In this document: piece by piece, positions 11,081 through 23,700 of the stretch
How the letters are laid out: every line of letters starts with the position of its first letter
How positions within the stretch are numbered: the stretch's first letter is position 1
Program-made: the position numbers and the translations under genes
The notes under the pieces: model-generated
Told to the model about the DNA's origin: nothing
Databases searched by the model: none
What the model saw: only the letters and a program-made list of their open reading frames with translations
Source of the DNA: Amanita rubescens
Taxonomy: Eukaryota > Basidiomycota > Agaricomycetes > Agaricales > Amanitaceae
NCBI GenBank assembly: GCA_015039365.1
Contig: WION01000063.1
Coordinates: 124,001 to 188,000 of the forward strand
Length of the DNA stretch: 64,000 nt
Reading direction: 5' to 3'

Positions 11081-11688
11081 ATGGCCCAGCCCAACTTTCA
11101 ACTTCTTGGTCAACATCTTATCGCCGCATCCGAACAAATTAGATTGATTCCGAATATGCATCCCGCGAATTTTCAACAAGGGTTTGCCCAGCAAACCCAG
11201 CAACACGCTGCCGCACTCGCCCAGCAGGCGGAGCAACACAACGCCGCGCTCGCCCAGCAGGCGGAGAAACACAACGCCGCGCTCGCCCAGGAGGCGGAGC
11301 GACACAATGCCGTTATTCAACGCCTCGACAATTTGCTAGAAAGGTGATTTTTTCCAAGTCTGATGGTCAATAATTCATCTTCGTCCAGCCAACAGCGGCT
11401 GCCGATACTGCTTCACAATGCCACCGCATCTCATGATGCACCTCTCGCCTACCCGCCAGGGGTGGGAGATGCAGGGCTCCCGGTAACCAAGGATGCGTTG
11501 TTAACGCTCACCGGTAAGTGATGATCTGCGAAGCCGTAAAGTTAATTTGACATTTTGCAGTTGCCGATTGCATTGCACTTGCGGAGGTGCTTGGACTCCC
11601 CGCGCTCCCTGCATTCCCTGCTCCTACAGTCATTATTAGGCGGCAACAGATTCTTGACTTCCTCGGTTGTGCCATCAGAGCAGAGTGA
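11081..11688 (+). CDS. Small coiled-coil protein with HNAALAQQAE repeats
   Basis: Three exons (11081-11343, 11389-11513, 11561-11688) encode about 171 aa; every join keeps frame at GT/AG sites. Exon 1 carries a helical Gln/Ala-rich region with a repeated decapeptide of the type (Q/K)HNAALAQ(Q/E)AE, about three and a half copies at residues 40-80, predicted to form a coiled coil. The second half has the block YPPGVGDAGLPVTKDALLTLT and the tail RRQQILDFLG, which I recall as a conserved pattern in many hypothetical proteins of mushrooms. No enzymatic motif is visible. The role is unknown; self-association through the coiled coil is plausible. Confidence 0.65.
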
Positions 11689-12483
11689 TGAGGATGTTGT
11701 TAAGGAAGTTGAAATGGCAATGGATGAGGGTATATGCGCTTTGTCTTCTGTGTAGTACATCCGGGGCGTCAGCCGTTGTAGCATCGATGGTAGCATTCTT
11801 AGACCTTGTTCGGCGTATTGCGGGGCTAGAGACTTAACTCAGGGGTTTGCACGAAACAAGCTATCCTGGACGTTCTTGGGTGCAACCGCTGCCAGGCAAG
11901 AACTGTGAAATTTGTGGCAGAACACCTCCCAAGTTAGTTTTACTTCTCAACCTGCGCAACAATCTAGTAATATAGCTTGTTCTATATCCTGACCTTTGTA
12001 CGTTTTTGGTGTAGCAATTAATATCGAATCTTCTCTGTCGTTTATGGTACGTTTCTTGTTCATTTGTTGGATGCCACGACGGTGCTGTCTATAGTAACAC
12101 CGACGTTGAAACTTCCCCGTAGTTTATGATACGCTTCTTGTGTGTTTCTTGGATGCCATAACATCAACACTATCCAATACTGTTGTCTATTGTTGGTGAT
12201 ATTTAGTTTCCGCCGCCACATGTCGAACCGTGTCGCCTGAATTTAGCAATGTAGCATATTCTAAGTTCTCACAATAGCAAACTAGAGCAATAGGATACAT
12301 GGGATCTGAAGGTTCTGTGAGTAGCGAGCCTAGCAACAAAAGAGTGAACACTGTGCGTTGACGGTACCAGTTGGCGTTATCTTCAAAAGTAACAAGCACA
12401 ATGATATAATGACACAAAACAACTACATAACATGATATCAAGAATCGAAAGCCAAAAAATGCAAACATACACGAGTAATACGC
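11689..12483. other. Intergenic with an imperfect duplication
   Basis: There is no gene. A block around 12040-12085 (TTCTTG...TTGGATGCCA...) recurs in diverged form at about 12130-12170, so a short segment was probably tandemly duplicated. Confidence 0.35.
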
Positions 12484-13185
12484 TCAGAGATCACCCAAAA
12501 CTGCCATCACCTTTGAAATAACTTCATTATCAGCGTTCCCTCCATCTCGGCCTGGCTGATAACCCTCCCTCGCCTCTAAGACTAAACCAAACAACTCTTG
12601 CAACACGGGCGGAAGATGCGTATAGTGTTCAACTGGCCTTGCTAACTCTGTATGGGTCGGGGAATACCCAGACACGCTGGTCTGTCTCTTCTCCGTCTCA
12701 GAAAAGTAGAAAAACCTGTCAATGGGCTGTGACGTCATCTGTCGCTTGACCATCCATATGTTACGGAACGTGTTGGCGATCGGCAGGTTAAGCGTCTGAT
12801 GGCCGAGGTCGAGGAGGTCCTTGATATCGGGAGACGTCGATGGGAGGTTCAAGACCCGGCCCATTGCGTCTACGACGATGTAGGCGTCGTCTTCGGCAAA
12901 TATAGCAAGGGAGAAGCCTTCGTGTTCGAGGGGGCTATTCCTCAATAGTGCGATTTTGACGTTTTCGCGGCGAGGCACGAATGTGTATGGATTCGGGGAT
13001 GGATGTGTCAATGCGCGAGCGTGCCAGCCCTTGAGGTGAGCCTGAGTCATCGTGGTCGTAAATTGTGGTCGGAAATCAAAGTATTCGAAACTTGGTAGAG
13101 GATTTAAGAGGAAGATGTGAGTACAAATGGCATAGAGAACCAAAACACTCCCGACGATGAGGGAAAGTTTAAGGCTGGCGTGCAT
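12484..13185 (-). CDS. Membrane-anchored hypothetical protein
   Basis: A single exon encodes 233 aa from the ATG at 13185. Residues about 7-28 form one hydrophobic segment (LSLIVGSVLVLYAICTHIFLL), which is a signal anchor. It is followed by a soluble domain with repeated beta-like stretches (VKIALLRNSPLEHEGFSLAIF, DDAYIVVDAMGRVLNL) and a helical C-terminal tail. The PTHTELARPVEHYTHLPPVLQELFGLVLEAR region looks conserved-type. No family is recognised. The neighbour at 13827-14513 on the same strand also has an N-terminal hydrophobic segment, but the two show no clear sequence relation. An ACGCGT motif sits at 13214-13219, just upstream of the start. Confidence 0.6.
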   Translation of the reverse strand: MHASLKLSLIVGSVLVLYAICTHIFLLNPLPSFEYFDFRPQFTTTMTQAHLKGWHARALTHPSPNPYTFVPRRENVKIALLRNSPLEHEGFSLAIFAEDDAYIVVDAMGRVLNLPSTSPDIKDLLDLGHQTLNLPIANTFRNIWMVKRQMTSQPIDRFFYFSETEKRQTSVSGYSPTHTELARPVEHYTHLPPVLQELFGLVLEAREGYQPGRDGGNADNEVISKVMAVLGDL

Positions 13186-13826
13186 CGTGCCACGAGTCTG
13201 CGTTCATATCGTCACGCGTAACGCGCGTCACACTCCACTTTCAACAACTTCGACGCAACTTCTTCGACTTGTACTTCAGATACGACAACAACATTGACAG
13301 TACCAACGGGATCGAGATCGAGATCGGCGTCGAACTTTACATCAACTTTGTCGCCATCCAGATCTACCGTCACTGCGACAGTCGCCAGGGACGACAACAT
13401 CAGCTTTATCAATATATCAGTCTTATTGTCTTCATCTGATAATTATATAAGACCAACACTGGTGCGATCACGGATGTTGTCGGTGTGGCACTCATCATGG
13501 GGCCGGGGGCGCAGTTCTGGCTCTATATAAAGCGCGACACCTCCCAATCGCCACTTTGATCGGTAGACCAAAGTTTCTCTTACGAAAGATAATCAGTGAA
13601 TATGAAATTGTACTATTAATAGTACAGTGATCGACGCGAACGATAACAGCCACCGAGCAATCGTATCTCAGTCACGATCCGATACGCGGCTCTTCCAGTG
13701 ACAAATGTCGCCAGTTAGATGGTATCTTTAATCCTCTCCTCACATATAAAAGACATAACAATTACATTAATAAAACGACATATTAATCGCAAACATGTAA
13801 TGGTACAAAATTAGATGTGCTCTAAG
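13186..13826. other. Intergenic with ACGCGT promoter-like motif
   Basis: No gene is supported. ACGCGT at 13214-13219 lies within 35 bp upstream of the start of the minus-strand gene ending at 12484. AT-rich sequence follows at 13590-13800. Confidence 0.35.
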
Positions 13827-14513
13827 TTATTGACGAACCCTCAAGTCAAGCTGAGGAAGCTCGTTTAGGTGCCCGAACCTCCTTCCCGTCCTCAAAATGG
13901 TTGCCTTGCCCTGTTCTGCAAAATCTATTATCTGAATCTCCAAGGCCCCACCCGCCGTCAAATCCGGAATCGAACTAAAATCACCACCCGTGGCTCTCAA
14001 CGCTGCCAACCCATGCTCGGCCCACACTCTGCACGTCCAACTGGCATCGTTCTGCACTATCGGAACAGTGCTTAAAATTTGATCAATATGTTGTACTTGC
14101 TGCGCAAATGGCACGGCACTGGATAGCTTGGCAACAAGAATCCGCGCTGTCATGGTGGGGCTCCTCATCACGTTCCCCGGTCGCTGGTCATACCGCCAGG
14201 GTGGCGTTTCTCCGTCAGCGAGCTGCATGCCGGGTGTGAGGTTGTTCACGGCGTGGAAGAAGTGGGAGTCTCTGTCTTCCAAATTCTGGCTCTCCACCTT
14301 GGGAGCAAGAAGTAAGCTCCAATGGAATCCTTGTCTTTCCGGACGGTACTGGAGCGTGATGAAAAGACGGTTCTTGTTCCTGTCATCGGAGCGAAGGCAG
14401 CCCCGGCGATGCAGCGATCCCGAAGCACCTTTTGTATCACAACCTTTGGTGACCGGTGATGCGAGTATGGTGCATAGGAAAAGAAAGAAGACGGCTATGA
14501 TTGAAAAGCGCAT
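13827..14513 (-). CDS. Secreted protein of a conserved basidiomycete family
   Basis: A single exon encodes 228 aa from the ATG at 14513. Residues 1-19 (MRFSIIAVFFLFLCTILAS) are a typical signal peptide, so the protein is probably secreted. The mature part has RLFITLQYRP, then a HWSLLLAPK block, a DSHFFHAVN block, PTMTARILVAKL, and a WTCRVWAEHGLAAL block. I recall this block order in a repeated family of unnamed basidiomycete proteins. A conserved His in HWSLLL and a Cys in WTCRVW could form a papain-like pair of a permuted NlpC/P60-type fold, but that is inference. A TATA-like tract lies about 75 bp upstream (around 14590). Confidence 0.65.
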   Translation of the reverse strand: MRFSIIAVFFLFLCTILASPVTKGCDTKGASGSLHRRGCLRSDDRNKNRLFITLQYRPERQGFHWSLLLAPKVESQNLEDRDSHFFHAVNNLTPGMQLADGETPPWRYDQRPGNVMRSPTMTARILVAKLSSAVPFAQQVQHIDQILSTVPIVQNDASWTCRVWAEHGLAALRATGGDFSSIPDLTAGGALEIQIIDFAEQGKATILRTGRRFGHLNELPQLDLRVRQ

Positions 14514-15053
14514 TGTGGTCTGAGAGGATGAGAATTTGAAAGAATGGTTTAGAGGGCCAGCCTGAGGAGGCTCTTACCCAGCGCACTCTATTTTATATCT
14601 GCAAGAACGTGCTATTCTTATTAGTGTTTGTTCATAATTTTCCAAATGTCATTGCATTCACATATTCCGACGTGGACAGCTTCTGGCGTAGTGACGAACA
14701 TTTACGGAATTTTCGCATTCAGCGGTGATGAACTATCGCGGAAAGCGATGCCTCATTTACGCTATCATAGGTTGGTGTAAACTTTGAACCTTGTTTGACG
14801 CTGTTAAATTAACGGACTTTGAGGGTCTATAGTGAGGTTTCCATCATAGAGATGGATGAAATTTTCCACAGGTGCAATTACGGACCTTACGTGTATAGCT
14901 TTTTAATATCGCCCAACGGGTCCAGCATAGCAGTATCTGTGTTTGAGAAGCAAGCTAAAGTGTAACGTTATGGTCATACGGTCGGGACGAACATTATTCC
15001 ACTCCAGCTCCACTCTTTCACACAAATTCCTAATCTAGAGCACAAGATCCGAC
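14514..15053. other. Intergenic; probable core promoter of the secreted protein gene
   Basis: There is no gene. A TATA-like tract (TTTTATATC on the plus strand around 14590) lies in the expected position for the minus-strand gene starting at 14513. Confidence 0.35.
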
Positions 15054-16949
15054 TCAGAACTTGAATCCTCCAGCAAGGCCCATCACATTGTCTGGATCCA
15101 CCTTCTTTTTGAGCGCCTTCAACTGCCGGACGTTGGCACCGTACATCTGATTAAGCGGGGTGCCGAACAAGGCGTAGTTCGGATAAGCGGATGCTCCATT
15201 AGCCATTGATTGGCCATTTAGCGACAACGCGCTTTGGAGAGTGGCTTTGCTCTGCCCCGCGGCGGCATAAAAGTCGGTGTCAAACTCCGGAGATGCCCAT
15301 GCATAATTGATATTAAATGGAGACATGACTACGGAACGGTCTGCCGGGTACGCTGTGGGCGTCGTATTGTGACTTAGGATGGCCTGGGTGAATGGTTCGA
15401 TATCGTATGAGACGACCACAGCCGATTTGCGTGCCAGAGTTTGACCCCAGAACTTTATCGTAAGTTAGCCACAATGCGGCTAATAATATCATAATCAATT
15501 ACCATTGTTTCGTTTACGATAGCGTCGATTACAGTTGGAGTGTACTCTAGGATTGGAGTAGTACAGAAGAGATTTCTGCAGTTGTGAAATGAGAATGATG
15601 ATCGGCACAGTAGGATATTTCGTCGACCTACCGTTTGCCAACCGTTGCATTTGCAGGAATCGATCGAATCAAAGATAGTAGACTCCTTTGAGAGATATTT
15701 GCTTGAAGAGCCTGAATATTCATGAATTTGTCGAACATTCCATTTGGAGGGCTCGGTGCGTCGTAGAACAGTATCTGTACAACGATGAACTAATGCGGCT
15801 CCAGTAAGCATCGTTTCAAAATTACATGTTAGTGGTCATACCTCACTTCCCACGAAGTTCAAGGTAGTCAAAATGCTTGCTTTCGGGTCATTGACTTGCG
15901 TGTTAAAGGTAGGGATGGCGGATCTGAGGTCTGGCAGGGCTGCTTGGCTGTAGACAAGTATACCGCCCCATACGTCCGTTTGAGGGAATGTTTTCATAGT
16001 GAACTCGGTCACAATTCCCTGAAAAACATTGTCAATACCAATCTCTTATCACGCCGCGCATTAACTCACAAAGTTGTTGAGCCCGCCCTTCAAGCCGAAC
16101 ATAAGCTCAGAATTCGACTTTTTCGAGACGATTATGATATCGCCTGTTGGGGTGACGAGTTTGTAGGCAGTAACCGTGTCAAACCCTAGTCCGTGCTGGT
16201 TACTTTTAAATGAATATCCTGGAAATATGGCTCGTTAGATTTTAGAAGTAAGACGGGGTGGTGTAGCGAACCTCCACCGAGAAGGAAACCAGCCACACCC
16301 ACACCAGAAACTCGTCCGCCAAGGACGCTGACGTTATGGGGCATCAGCGCCTCATAAACATCGTCCCAGATGAGCCCAGCTCCAATGGCAACCGTCTTTG
16401 ACTTTGCGTTGTACTTGATTTTCGAGAACCGGCGCATTGAAATGAGGACGCCTTTGGTCGAGCTAAACCCTGGATTTGCCGAATGACCTCCACCCTTAAC
16501 CTAAGAAAGTATTAAGACAGGTTATTTGGTAGAATTCTAAAAGCGCGCCGCAAATGGTGTCTTCGTGGATGCCAAAATTTTGAGCTAAAATGTTCGCTTA
16601 ATTATCAAGGTGACACCGGTGCGAGGGGATGAGGAAGATGCTCACAATCTTAGCAACGTCCTTGGATGTACTTGGTTCGACTGTACATGCCGCATGCACC
16701 ACGTTGGTGAGTGACCAGGATGTGATATCTTTCGTGTACTGTACGCTACCTACCACCGGATGAGAAGGGCCACAAAACGAATCTATTTTCTCGCTTACTG
16801 GCGTAATAAACGCGACTAGCGGACGAGACAGATTTTGAGATTTGTTTGCAGACTTTTGAGTAGTCGACATTTTGCTCCCTCTCTTGAATCACTTTTCCAT
16901 GAGCGAGTTGTAGAGAAAGCGCTAGAATCCACAGATTACGAAGATACAT
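15054..16949 (-). CDS. Secreted FAD-linked oxidase, PCMH/berberine-bridge (BBE) type
   Basis: About nine exons encode about 480 aa. The start at 16949 gives a signal peptide (MYLRNLWILALSLQLAHG). Exons then read YTKDITSW, the flavin loop KGGGHSANPGFSSTKG (its His is the usual site of covalent FAD attachment), VAIGAGLIWDDVYEAL, VLGGRVSGVGVAGFLLGGGYS, LKGGLNNF-GIVTEFTMK, a substrate-domain half, and the C-terminal BBE segment YPNYALFGTPLNQMYG ending DPDNVMGLAGGFKF. All joins keep frame, so the gene appears complete. One intron, after TPFA near 16556, has a GC-type donor (GCGCGC). Such enzymes oxidise sugars, alkaloids or other alcohols with O2; the substrate is unknown. No secondary-metabolite core gene is nearby. 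Confidence 0.85.
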
Positions 16950-18169
16950 TATGTCTTCTTCAGGAGCCTAATGTTCGTTGCCGCAAGCTGTTAAATAGGT
17001 CATTGGTGTGTCTCAGATGCGCTGTGCAGCGGGTAGAGAAGGAGCCGCACCTCCTAAGCCTGATTTATGAGTCATCCCTTAGGAGTATAATATCATCGCT
17101 GACATTTCAAGTGGGTAGTATTGGATCCATGCATTATGCGAGTGGGATTCCGACTCCCGAGGTTGAAGTTGAGCGAAGCGTCGCAGACTCGCAGAACGTT
17201 GAACTTTGCAAAAGTGCCGGTCGCTTCCATGATGCGATCAACCTGGCACGCATGTACAAACAAATGCTGACGCGCGTGGTTGACGGAAGGGACCAATACG
17301 CCACCTTACCTGCGCTCCACACCCCAGCATTCTGACAAGCCGTGTTTCATGGAAAATTGCGAGAGGGTAAGGCCCAGCTGGACTGGTCCCTGAATGAAAA
17401 GCGTAATCCCCTGGCACTGGCAGACAACCGAGCGGCCATCATGATCCGCCGCACCACAGTATGTTTCGAATGCTGAAAACGTTAACGATATTGTAAGCCG
17501 TTAACAATGTTCACAGCACATATATTTCACATATATTTGTATCCGTGACAACGAATTGACGCGCATATTTAAAGCAGAACGTAACCATATTCGCTTCAAG
17601 ACCGCCTCACATCAGACTACGCGACTCCGGGCACCCTGTAGTGAACATGGAGTAAGAAGATATCGGAACAGAGGGACGACGACTAACCTCGTATTCGACA
17701 TTTCCCTAGGATATTCACATGCACTTCCTCGATCGCATTTACCTCCGATCCACAGTCGACATCGGACAGGATGGCAGGGAGGACCGTGGCGACCCTTCTC
17801 TACACCGATCATCGGACTGCTTTCCTATAGTCGTAAATCAGTCTTCTCCCGCAAGATTAAAAGCCTGCTCTTCGAACCTCGCAGCTTTCCCGTACTTTCT
17901 GAAGCCACTTTACACACTTCTGGAAGGACTGGATGGGCAACAGAAACTGGGGTGAATAGGTCTCTATATTAAGATATTAAGGACTTACGGTCGATTCTTT
18001 CTCTAGCCGGCCCGCATCCTCAAGCCACCATCCCTCTGAAATCGACCCTCTACTTATGCCTTGAAAACGGTGGGAGGATGGCTCGCACGTCCAGCTCTCC
18101 AGATTGCAAGGCATGACCCAGCATCCCGTTTCGGAATCCCATGAACCACCGGATATAGTTTCTTTTAAC
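16950..18169. other. Intergenic, no supported gene
   Basis: Several frames of 60-160 codons occur on both strands (for example 16835-17335 and 17556-17972). They overlap one another, partly shadow the FAD-oxidase 5' end, and show no domain pattern. Confidence 0.35.
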
Positions 18170-18807
18170 TTAGGGGTAGACTATCTTCAGCCGATCGCGG
18201 AAGGTCCGATTACGAGAGATACGCACTTCGGAGTCTTCAACGCGCGACTCTTGGTCAGTTATACTCCCAGTTATGCTCTGAGAGAATTTCGCCAGGCTGA
18301 CAGTATGTTCAACAGAGCTTTCAAAAAGCGGAACATCGCTACTCTGGATTGGTTCCACGAATGGAACAGGTTCCTGTGAAGTCTTCTGTCTTTGTCTTTG
18401 ACTATTCTTCGCGCGCTCGCGGAGAATCTTGAGAAATTGAGTCTTGTCGACGGGATGTATACGAGAACAGCTTCCAGCCCGCTGGCACTTTCCTCGAATA
18501 TGGTTGATACAAACTTCCGATATCGTGGCTCGGGTACGATGGCACTTGACATGAATTAGTTATTTAACTAGCTCTTGAATCTTATTACAAACCTTGGCTT
18601 CCCCTAACAATTCCATCATGCGAGGCAGGACGTCCGCATATATAGAAATACTACTCGCCCTGTAAGGCTAAAGTCCAAGGCGAAAAAATTGGCGACACAA
18701 TAACAGGGACACAAAGCAGACTCGTAAAAATTAATTCAAAACAATAAATTCAAGACATACCCGATCCGCGCCACCAGGGCGCATGCGTCGCAGCGGCGAC
18801 GAGGCAT
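18170..18807 (-). CDS. Small CCCH zinc-finger protein
   Basis: Three exons (18761-18807, 18593-18659, 18170-18544) encode 162 aa; all joins keep frame. The start at 18807 gives MPRRRCDACALVARIG. Exon 3 carries CINHIRGKCQRAGSCSRIH, which fits C-x7-C-x5-C-x3-H, a CCCH-type finger usually bound to RNA. It is followed by a basic helix DKTQFLKILRERAKNSQRQ and a Ser-rich acidic tail. A probable role is RNA binding; the target is unknown. Only the finger spacing and splice-frame consistency support the call, and the first exon is tentative. A single finger and short length differ from canonical two-finger mRNA-decay factors. Confidence 0.55.
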
Positions 18808-19450
18808 TGTCCATCTTGACAGTCATTATACTCGATTATGCGCCAGGAAGTTGAAGGTATCACCGAGGAGAGTGTACGGATAAGAAAGTGGCGTGCGCGG
18901 CATATTTAACCAGCGCGTCATCTGTTTTCCAGTGGACATGCTATATCGAGCATATCGTCCTCGCGTAGTTACTTCCAGACTCCAGAGTATGATGGATTGG
19001 GTCCGGAGGCGGAGTCACGGTGACGCTACCGCGAACCTGAGTCACATGGCCACGTGGCCGTCACCTAACCGTGACAGACGCCGCACGCGCCACCGCTGGT
19101 GCCAAGCCAAAGAAGGAGTTCTGGGCCTATTCCAGTCTATTCCCTGATGCAGATGGCCGCCACCTTGAGCTCCTCATACAGGGCAACGCCACGTGTATGT
19201 ATTTTCCCCTTTTCGTTTCTTATGTATGAAACCTGCAACCAGGCACGCCGCACAGTTAACTACTGGCTTTGGCAGTTTGATGCTCTAAATTAAAGGTAGC
19301 GCAAAATCGCTGGCAGTCTTGAACGGTTTCTTTACTAATATTGGTCTTCGCAACGCGGTATCTCCCTTATCTATAGAAGAAGTCAAAAATACATCGTGTC
19401 TCACAATGGTACAAAGCTTCTGGTAAGTTGGGTTAGGGCACCCGCACTCT
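18808..19450. other. Intergenic
   Basis: No supported gene. Open frames at 18893-19147 and 19099-19293 lack any recognisable feature. Confidence 0.3.
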
Positions 19451-20275
19451 ATGCCTCGTCTTTTCGCCATCTTGCGTCTCTCTGTCTTCCTCTTTTCCAT
19501 CTACGTCTTTCTTTCATTTCGTCTCTTCATCTTCCTATCGGCCTTTTTAATCTCATTTGGGGTTACATATGCAAATTTGACTCTAAGCGATGCTCCTGGC
19601 GACATTGTCAACACGGACCAACTTGAAATTTTCCATCCCATCATCATTTCGGTATTTCTTTCGAACAGCGATTAATACTAAACGCTTTATTAAACAATTT
19701 TTATAGCCCGAAAAAACAAAAGTCTTGTACGTATCTACCCCCATCCGTGAGTTAATCTCGATGGATTGTTGTTCGATTGGCAGGATCGACGCTGAAGGTC
19801 AATACTCAATTCGTAAATATCCGCTTCAAATGCGGCACGAAACCATAGTTGAAGCAGTTGATCCATTCACCTCGGAGCCATGGGCCAATGATCACGTCAC
19901 AGGCACTGCCAGCGTTAGCACTACGAAAAGAGCCTCCCTGAGCCATCCTGTCGATCCGTCTTTGATCGCTCCCTTCAGCAACGCAAGTCCCGGTACTGTG
20001 AACCTGCGTCAGGGTATCGTCGCGACTTGGACTTTAAACAGCATTCAATTCAGCGACTTGGGCTCGCTGAATGTTGATATTTGCATCCGGTGAGTGTTGA
20101 CATGTTTTCCCAAAGGACATCATATAGTGTTACCTATAGTGTCGGGATCGAAGGCGGTGAGCATGGAGACTGCTTGATGCCGGAAATTGTGAGTGGTATG
20201 CATGTCAGTGCGAGGTATGTCCATTACTCACAATCACTGACCCAGTTGTTACTAGTAGTCATAACGGGGTTGTGA
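19451..20275 (+). CDS. Hypothetical secreted or membrane protein
   Basis: The proposed model has an ATG at 19451 followed by a very hydrophobic stretch (residues about 8-38), a splice from IIIS to PEKTKVLYVSTP (intron about 19655-19705), a long exon to DICIR, a second intron (about 20092-20142) to VGIEGGEHGDC, and a last short exon ending at 20275. The second intron has a good GTGAGT donor and a TAG acceptor. The mid-region contains repeats of S/T and the strand-like GIVATWTLNSIQFSDLGSLNVDIC. I do not recognise the family. An alternative intron at about 19747-19783 is possible but leads to an early stop. Treat the exon edges as tentative. Confidence 0.35.
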
Positions 20276-20778
20276 GCATATTCTTTGCGAGCCTACAGGG
20301 TCTTGTGTAAGATTACATGTACAGAAACTAGTTTACAGTACTAAGACGTCTGTGACGTTCGTAAATCAACTTTATGCATGTCGGGTCACCTCCCCACTGG
20401 GACTAGTACGAGCAGTTGTTACACACATTCCAACTACCAAATGCAGTGCATGATACACAGATCGCACCGACTAAGACCAGTTGTGCAGATGGTTGATTGG
20501 GAACAGACTCGGAATGGATAGGGGACGTAGCGAAATGAGAAGGAACGAAGAGGGAGCGAGACAGGACCAGGGGGGAGCGAGACAAGACCAGGAAAGGGGG
20601 CAGGGGGGAGGCGACGATGAACAGCGCACCAAGAGTACATACACACATTCGGCCACACTACCATGCGGCATAACACCGAAACATACGGATAAAGATTACA
20701 GTGGTTGATGACATGCGCCACGGGGGCCTAAACAAGGTTTTTTTAAAAAAAAAAAAGACCAGTTGTTGGAATGAGTCC
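20276..20778. other. Intergenic with a minisatellite
   Basis: There is no gene; the frames on both strands at 20403-20721 are low-complexity. The segment holds a 21-bp minisatellite and an A-rich tract at about 20740-20757. Confidence 0.4.
20552..20593. repeat. 21-bp tandem repeat, two copies
   Basis: Two adjacent near-identical copies of GGGAGCGAGACARGACCAGG (R = G or A) with about one mismatch lie in a G/A-rich stretch. The open frames on both strands here are low-complexity and are not genes. Confidence 0.6.
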
Positions 20779-23700
20779 TTAAACTTCAGCTTGGTTTTCC
20801 TCGGCGTCTACTGGCGCCTTGTACGTCTTTAGAAGCAATGAACTCACAACCACTGACCAAGAGCTACACCTCGTCAGATGTACGTATTCCTTTCCATCCT
20901 ATATATAGACTTACGACAATCCCATGGCGAGGGATGCCCAAACAGGGTTAAGCCTTGCACGCTTGGCAGGGTATATCGCTCCTGCCGCTATTGGAGCGGC
21001 CAACAGGTTATACATCAATGCCCAACCCTTTCCGATTTCAGAAGAATCCCTAGGAAGACAAATTTCGGAACGCACGAAATTAAATTTAACCCGCTTTATG
21101 ACCTTTTCTGACAGGTCTCTCATAGTTTTAAGATTCCGAAGATTAGACGACATGAGAACGAAGCTAGCGCTAGAAATTGCGATGTCGCCTGAATAATACG
21201 ACAATTGATCAGGATATTCATTTGGTTATGAAAATTCACTTGCTTCCTGATCCCATTGCGATACCTAGGTCCGCGATAGAAAGGGCCTAGAAGTTATCAG
21301 TACGATCGCTATATTTTCAACCTCTTGTCACTCACTGGTGCGTCATTCACTCCGTCCCCAACCATTGCGACTATAGAGCGACCCGTCTTTGGCTTCTTTT
21401 TCGACAGGAAACCTTGCTGTAACTGTTTCACTTTATCCGACTGACAGTATAAGCACGCTGACTGAAAAGAGCTTATGACAAAAACACACCTTCTCGTGAG
21501 GAAGAACGCCCGCGATGACGTTCTCACTTGGAATCCCCACCATCGATGCGACGACGCCCGCAGTCTTTGAATTGTCCCCAGAAATCATCCATGTTTCTAT
21601 GCCCTTATCTCGATACCACGTCACAACTCCCGCCGCTTCCGGCCGCACCATGTCTGTAACTGCAAAAGCTGCGGCGAGGCTGAATTTCCTCTGTGTTTCT
21701 CCTCTTTGGTCGTAAATCGCCATGAGGACGATGCTCTTTCCTTGTGATTTCCAGTCCTCCAGGTGCAACAGAACGTCATTCAGGTCAACTTCATGTTCTT
21801 GAATCCAATCCTCACTCCCCATCACAGAGGTGCATTGCAACTCGTCAAACACTGCCTTTAACCCTCGTCCGACAACTTCATCGAAGCTAGACATTTTCAA
21901 CGCCACCGCGCCTTTCTCGGTAGAGCAATATTGTTGAATCGCTCGGGCCAAGGGATGTGTAGACATGGTCTCCATTTCCATAGCTATACGTCTAACCAAT
22001 CCTTCGTTCCACGTATTCTCGGCAAAGAAAACGAAGTCAGAGACTCGAGGTTCCCCTTCCGTTATTGTCCCTGTTTTATCAAATACGATGGTGTCTATTT
22101 GGGACATTTCTTGGAATGCTTCACCCCCACCACGCGCGAGGATTCCGTGCTTGGCGGCTAAGCCTAACCCAACGAGAAAGGCCGTCGGCGCAGCTAAACC
22201 AATGCCACAAGGACAGGCCACGACGAAGACGGCTATTGAGAATTGGAGTGACCATACAGCTATTTTGAGCGTTAGGTCGATTTCGGTGCCTCACGATATA
22301 TTGCTTACCCCATCCACCTATTTTAATGTCAAGGTAATTCTTTGGAAGAACGCTCGAGTACCCGAGAATGAACCATATTAACCATGTGAGTACGGCCAGT
22401 AAAGTTATGATGGGGACGAAGTAGGCGGTGACCACATCAGCAATACGCTCAATAGGTGCGCAGTGAGTTTGCCCTTCACGTACTACTTTGATAATGTCGT
22501 CCAGCCTTTCTTCCGGTGAGCGCTGGTTCCGATGGAACTTCAGAGAAACTCACATTGTGCTTCCTGGAATGCTGACGACCCTCACATGCAACATTCTGCC
22601 TCTGTTAATGGTTCCTACGTATACCTTATCTCCCAATTCTTTCGTAACGAGTCGAGATTCGCCCGTTAATGAGCTCTCGTCAAATACACTCTTTTCGCCC
22701 TGGGTTATTGTTCCATCTGCGGAAGGTGAAGCACCGTGTGGGACACACATTATATCTCCTATTTCCAGGAAATCCACGGAAATCTTTTCTACCTTCGTTC
22801 CCGGAGATAGGCTGGCGCCGTCGCTACCAAAAAATTCAGCGGTTCCTTTCTCGATCTCTCCAAGTGATAAGTTCTTTGGCGAAAAGGAATCGGGAACAAT
22901 TATTAGTGCTTCTGCAGGCTGAGATGAAGACAGTGCAGTAATGGCATCCGCTGTACTTGACCTTCCACTTGACTGGATGTAACGACCTTGGGTATCGTAA
23001 GACGTTGTGTCGACCATGGTTTGAAATATGCTTACCGATCAACAGAAACATGGTGAGAAAGACGACTGCATCAAAGTACGTTGTATTATCCGGGTGGCCG
23101 CTTCGTGGACTCAAAGCAGAGATAATTAACAATGCTAGTGAAGATATATAGGACACCGATATGCCGCTGGAAGCCAGAAGATTCATGCTTCCGAATCTCG
23201 TGAACCTTTGAAGTAATGTTGCCGAACTTGTTTTCCTCCAAAACGCCCTTATCTCCTGGATGCTATTCCAGTAAAAAATGCTCGCGCTATAGAACATGAC
23301 CGGCGTCGAAATGAACAAGAGCACCCATACAAGACGGGAGACGTTGCCTGCCAAAATTGGCTCCATGAGAAACTTTTTCCCTGGATTCCCATCTTCGATC
23401 AGGGACATATATACGATCCCCAAGATAAAAGTTGGAATGGCTCCAATACCGGCAACGACAAGTCGGAAGAGCATTTCTCGTTTTTCGCGTACTTGGAGAA
23501 CTTTAGTCAAGTCCCCGAGTGTCGGTGGACGATGAATTGTCACATTGTACGGCGGATCATTCGATGATTCGATGACCTTTGCTATGTGCCGTATCGACAA
23601 AGGAGGCTTCGGGGCGTAGGATACGACCAGAATCGGGTCAAGATGGGACGCCGGGGACTTTTTTATGCTTATTTGGTCCGCCATTCCCTTGACCGCGTTT

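Noticed and set aside
17556..17972. 138-codon plus-strand frame
   Set aside because: Arg/Ser-rich with no domain, and opposite short frames are equally open.
20434..20721. Overlapping open frames on both strands
   Set aside because: They arise from the low-complexity minisatellite.
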